Positions 5,631-6,683 of a DNA stretch of 6,683 bases are shown piece by piece; within the stretch, counting starts at the first letter, position 1; each line of letters opens with the position of its first letter. The translations under genes were made by a program, and so were the position numbers. The stretch is taken from NCBI GenBank assembly GCA_003222065.1, contig QHUV01000297.1, forward strand, positions 1 to 6,683, in the 5' to 3' direction. Under the pieces are notes generated by a model that was not told the origin of the DNA, ran no database searches, and saw nothing but the letters and a program-made list of their open reading frames with translations. This stretch comes from Gemmatimonadota bacterium. Lineage in GTDB: Bacteria > Gemmatimonadota > Gemmatimonadetes > Gemmatimonadales > Gemmatimonadaceae.

Positions 5631-6683
5631 CTAACCCAATCCGCCGGCACCGATAAATGCCGCGAGCGTCGCCGTGCCAACATCGATCACAGCTGCCGTT
5701 CGAATACCAGCCATTATCATGAACGCAAGAAGCGCGATGCCGGGCAGCGTCTGAATCACGCCGACGCCTCGAATCACCGATTCCGCTCCACCCGTCCGAC
5801 GCTCGAGCACAAGCCCTAACGGCAAACCAATCAGGACCGCGAATGCGAGCGATGCGGAAACCAGTAACAGATGCCTGAGCGTGAGTGACAGCAGCGTAGC
5901 GCGCGTCGCGCGCAGGTAACCGAAGAAGCCGGCGCGCGAGCTCTCAGTGCGCGCGGTCGCCGTACCGCCAATCAGGCTCAGCTCCCTGAGGGCCTCATTG
6001 GCCACCTGCGGAATCGGTACCCGTTCGACCTCGACGCGGCGGTTCAGTCGCCGCATACGCGCGACGTCGATGCGGCCACTCAGCTCGGTGAGCGCCGCAA
6101 CCGCGGCAGGATTCTCGGTCGCGAGCCGGCCTGTGATCAGCGCGGCGGCTTCGTAGGGCGGAAAGAATCTCCTGTCGTCTACGAGCACTCGAAAATCATA
6201 GCGCTCGATGAGCCCATCTGTGGCGTATCCATCGACGACGTCGATGTCCCCGGCGTCGAGGGCCCGGTACTTCACGGCGGGCAGGAGCGCGCGCACATCA
6301 CGAAAACGCATGCCGTATGCACGCAAAAGACCAGGAAGCCCATCCGCTCTACCGATGAAATCCGGCGTGAGCCCGGCACGCAGACCTGGCGCGGCCCTCG
6401 CGAGGTCGGAAAGCGTATGCAGGCGAAGCGAGTCAGCGGTCCCCTTGCGAATTGCAATGGCATACGTGTTCTCAAAGCCTAACGGCGGCAACCAACGCGT
6501 ACCGAAACGCCGCGGAAACTGTTCGGCGACGCGCGCGTAGACGTCGCCTGCGCTGCCGCGTGGAGGCTCCCCCAGCAACACGAGAAGTCCGGTGCCGGTG
6601 TACTCCGGATAGACATCGATGGCGCCGCTCCGGAGCGCGCGAAACGCGAGCTCGGTCGCGCCAAAGCCCGGCCGGCGATCGAC
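5631..6683 (-). CDS. Betaine/choline-type ABC transporter, binding protein-permease fusion, partial
   Basis: OpuB/OpuC (ProWX)-type ABC importer subunit for trimethylammonium-like solutes, open at the right edge, so its N-terminus is missing. Counting from the edge, residues 1 to about 230 are a substrate-binding domain with the family motifs DVYPEYTGTG (23-32), VVDGYATDG and VDDRRFFPPYEAA. A permease follows with hydrophobic segments LLLVSASLAFAVLIGLPLGL, IQTLPGIALLAFMI and ATLAAFIGAGGLG. Relative to OpuCB, LLAFMI jumps straight to MAGIRT near 5714-5717. About 63 residues are missing, including two membrane segments and the EAA loop that contacts the ATPase. The frame then stops at TAG 5631-5633, in the conserved GLGxxI motif. 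Binding domain first and permease second is the reverse of the common permease-binding order. No ATPase is in the window; it may lie beyond the edge. EgtU, the ergothioneine importer, is in this family, which makes ergothioneine a candidate ligand here. Function is doubtful given the damage. Confidence 0.85.
   Translation of the reverse strand, partial: VDRRPGFGATELAFRALRSGAIDVYPEYTGTGLLVLLGEPPRGSAGDVYARVAEQFPRRFGTRWLPPLGFENTYAIAIRKGTADSLRLHTLSDLARAAPGLRAGLTPDFIGRADGLPGLLRAYGMRFRDVRALLPAVKYRALDAGDIDVVDGYATDGLIERYDFRVLVDDRRFFPPYEAAALITGRLATENPAAVAALTELSGRIDVARMRRLNRRVEVERVPIPQVANEALRELSLIGGTATARTESSRAGFFGYLRATRATLLSLTLRHLLLVSASLAFAVLIGLPLGLVLERRTGGAESVIRGVGVIQTLPGIALLAFMIMAGIRTAAVIDVGTATLAAFIGAGGLG

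Larger units (their letters stand above)
238..6484. repeat. Dispersed heptamer CCTAACG / CGTTAGG, ten copies
   Basis: Copies as CCTAACG on the plus strand start at 238, 1316, 2079, 3841, 4547, 5815 and 6478. Copies as CGTTAGG start at 492, 3054 and 4890. Seven of the ten extend to the octamer GCCTAACG (starting 237, 1315, 4546, 6477) or CGTTAGGC (492, 3054, 4890). From rough base composition I would expect about one heptamer in the window. Gaps run from about 250 to 980 bases. All copies lie in genes, one at the shared stop codons at 2079-2085. In coding terms they are read as Pro-Asn (CCT AAC) or through the rare leucine codon TTA, and in one case CTA. A near match, GCCTAATT, lies at 3591. 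The role is unknown; a DNA uptake word or another genome-architecture signal is possible. Confidence 0.75.

Noticed and set aside
5631..5633. Amber recoding (stop codon reassignment) to explain the permease stop
   Set aside because: egtA and egtB both end in TAG at positions that fit their family lengths and the overlap structure, so TAG works as a stop here.
1..6683. tRNA, rRNA, CRISPR arrays, insertion sequences
   Set aside because: No cloverleaf-like segment, rRNA-like stretch, spaced direct repeats or transposase frame was seen; nearly all bases are assigned to five protein genes.

Overview
The window is about 6.7 kb of high-GC bacterial DNA, densely coding and with almost no intergenic space. 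The gene content (large M1 aminopeptidase, ergothioneine genes egtB-egtD-egtA, betaine-type ABC importer) and sequence style suggest a Gemmatimonadota-like soil or environmental bacterium. That placement is inferred from resemblance only, and no rRNA or marker gene is present to confirm it.

Layout. Positions 1-2083 (+) hold the 3' part of an M1-family zinc aminopeptidase whose start lies before the window. Everything else is on the minus strand and reads from right to left. First comes a substrate-binding-protein/permease fusion of the OpuB/OpuC (ProWX) ABC type, cut by the right edge. After 65 bases come egtB (4306-5433), egtD (3312-4313) and egtA (2080-3315), joined by 8-base and 4-base start/stop overlaps. 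The peptidase and egtA converge tail to tail and share the bases of their stop codons.

How the genes fit together. EgtD trimethylates histidine to hercynine. EgtA makes gamma-glutamylcysteine. EgtB joins the two oxidatively into gamma-glutamyl-hercynylcysteine sulfoxide. The later enzymes EgtC (amidohydrolase) and EgtE (C-S lyase) are not in the window. The adjacent transporter belongs to the family that includes the ergothioneine importer EgtU, so a link to ergothioneine or another trimethylammonium compound is plausible.

What is odd. Three of the five genes (peptidase, egtB, permease) read cleanly in frame but each seems to lack an internal block of roughly 60-85 residues that its family needs. 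These blocks hold the M1 catalytic tyrosine, the first part of the EgtB sulfatase-like domain, and the permease EAA loop. The permease also has an amber codon where a sense codon is expected. Separately, the heptamer CCTAACG/CGTTAGG occurs ten times, about once per 0.7 kb, far above expectation. It is often accommodated by the rare leucine codon TTA, which suggests selection on the DNA word itself.
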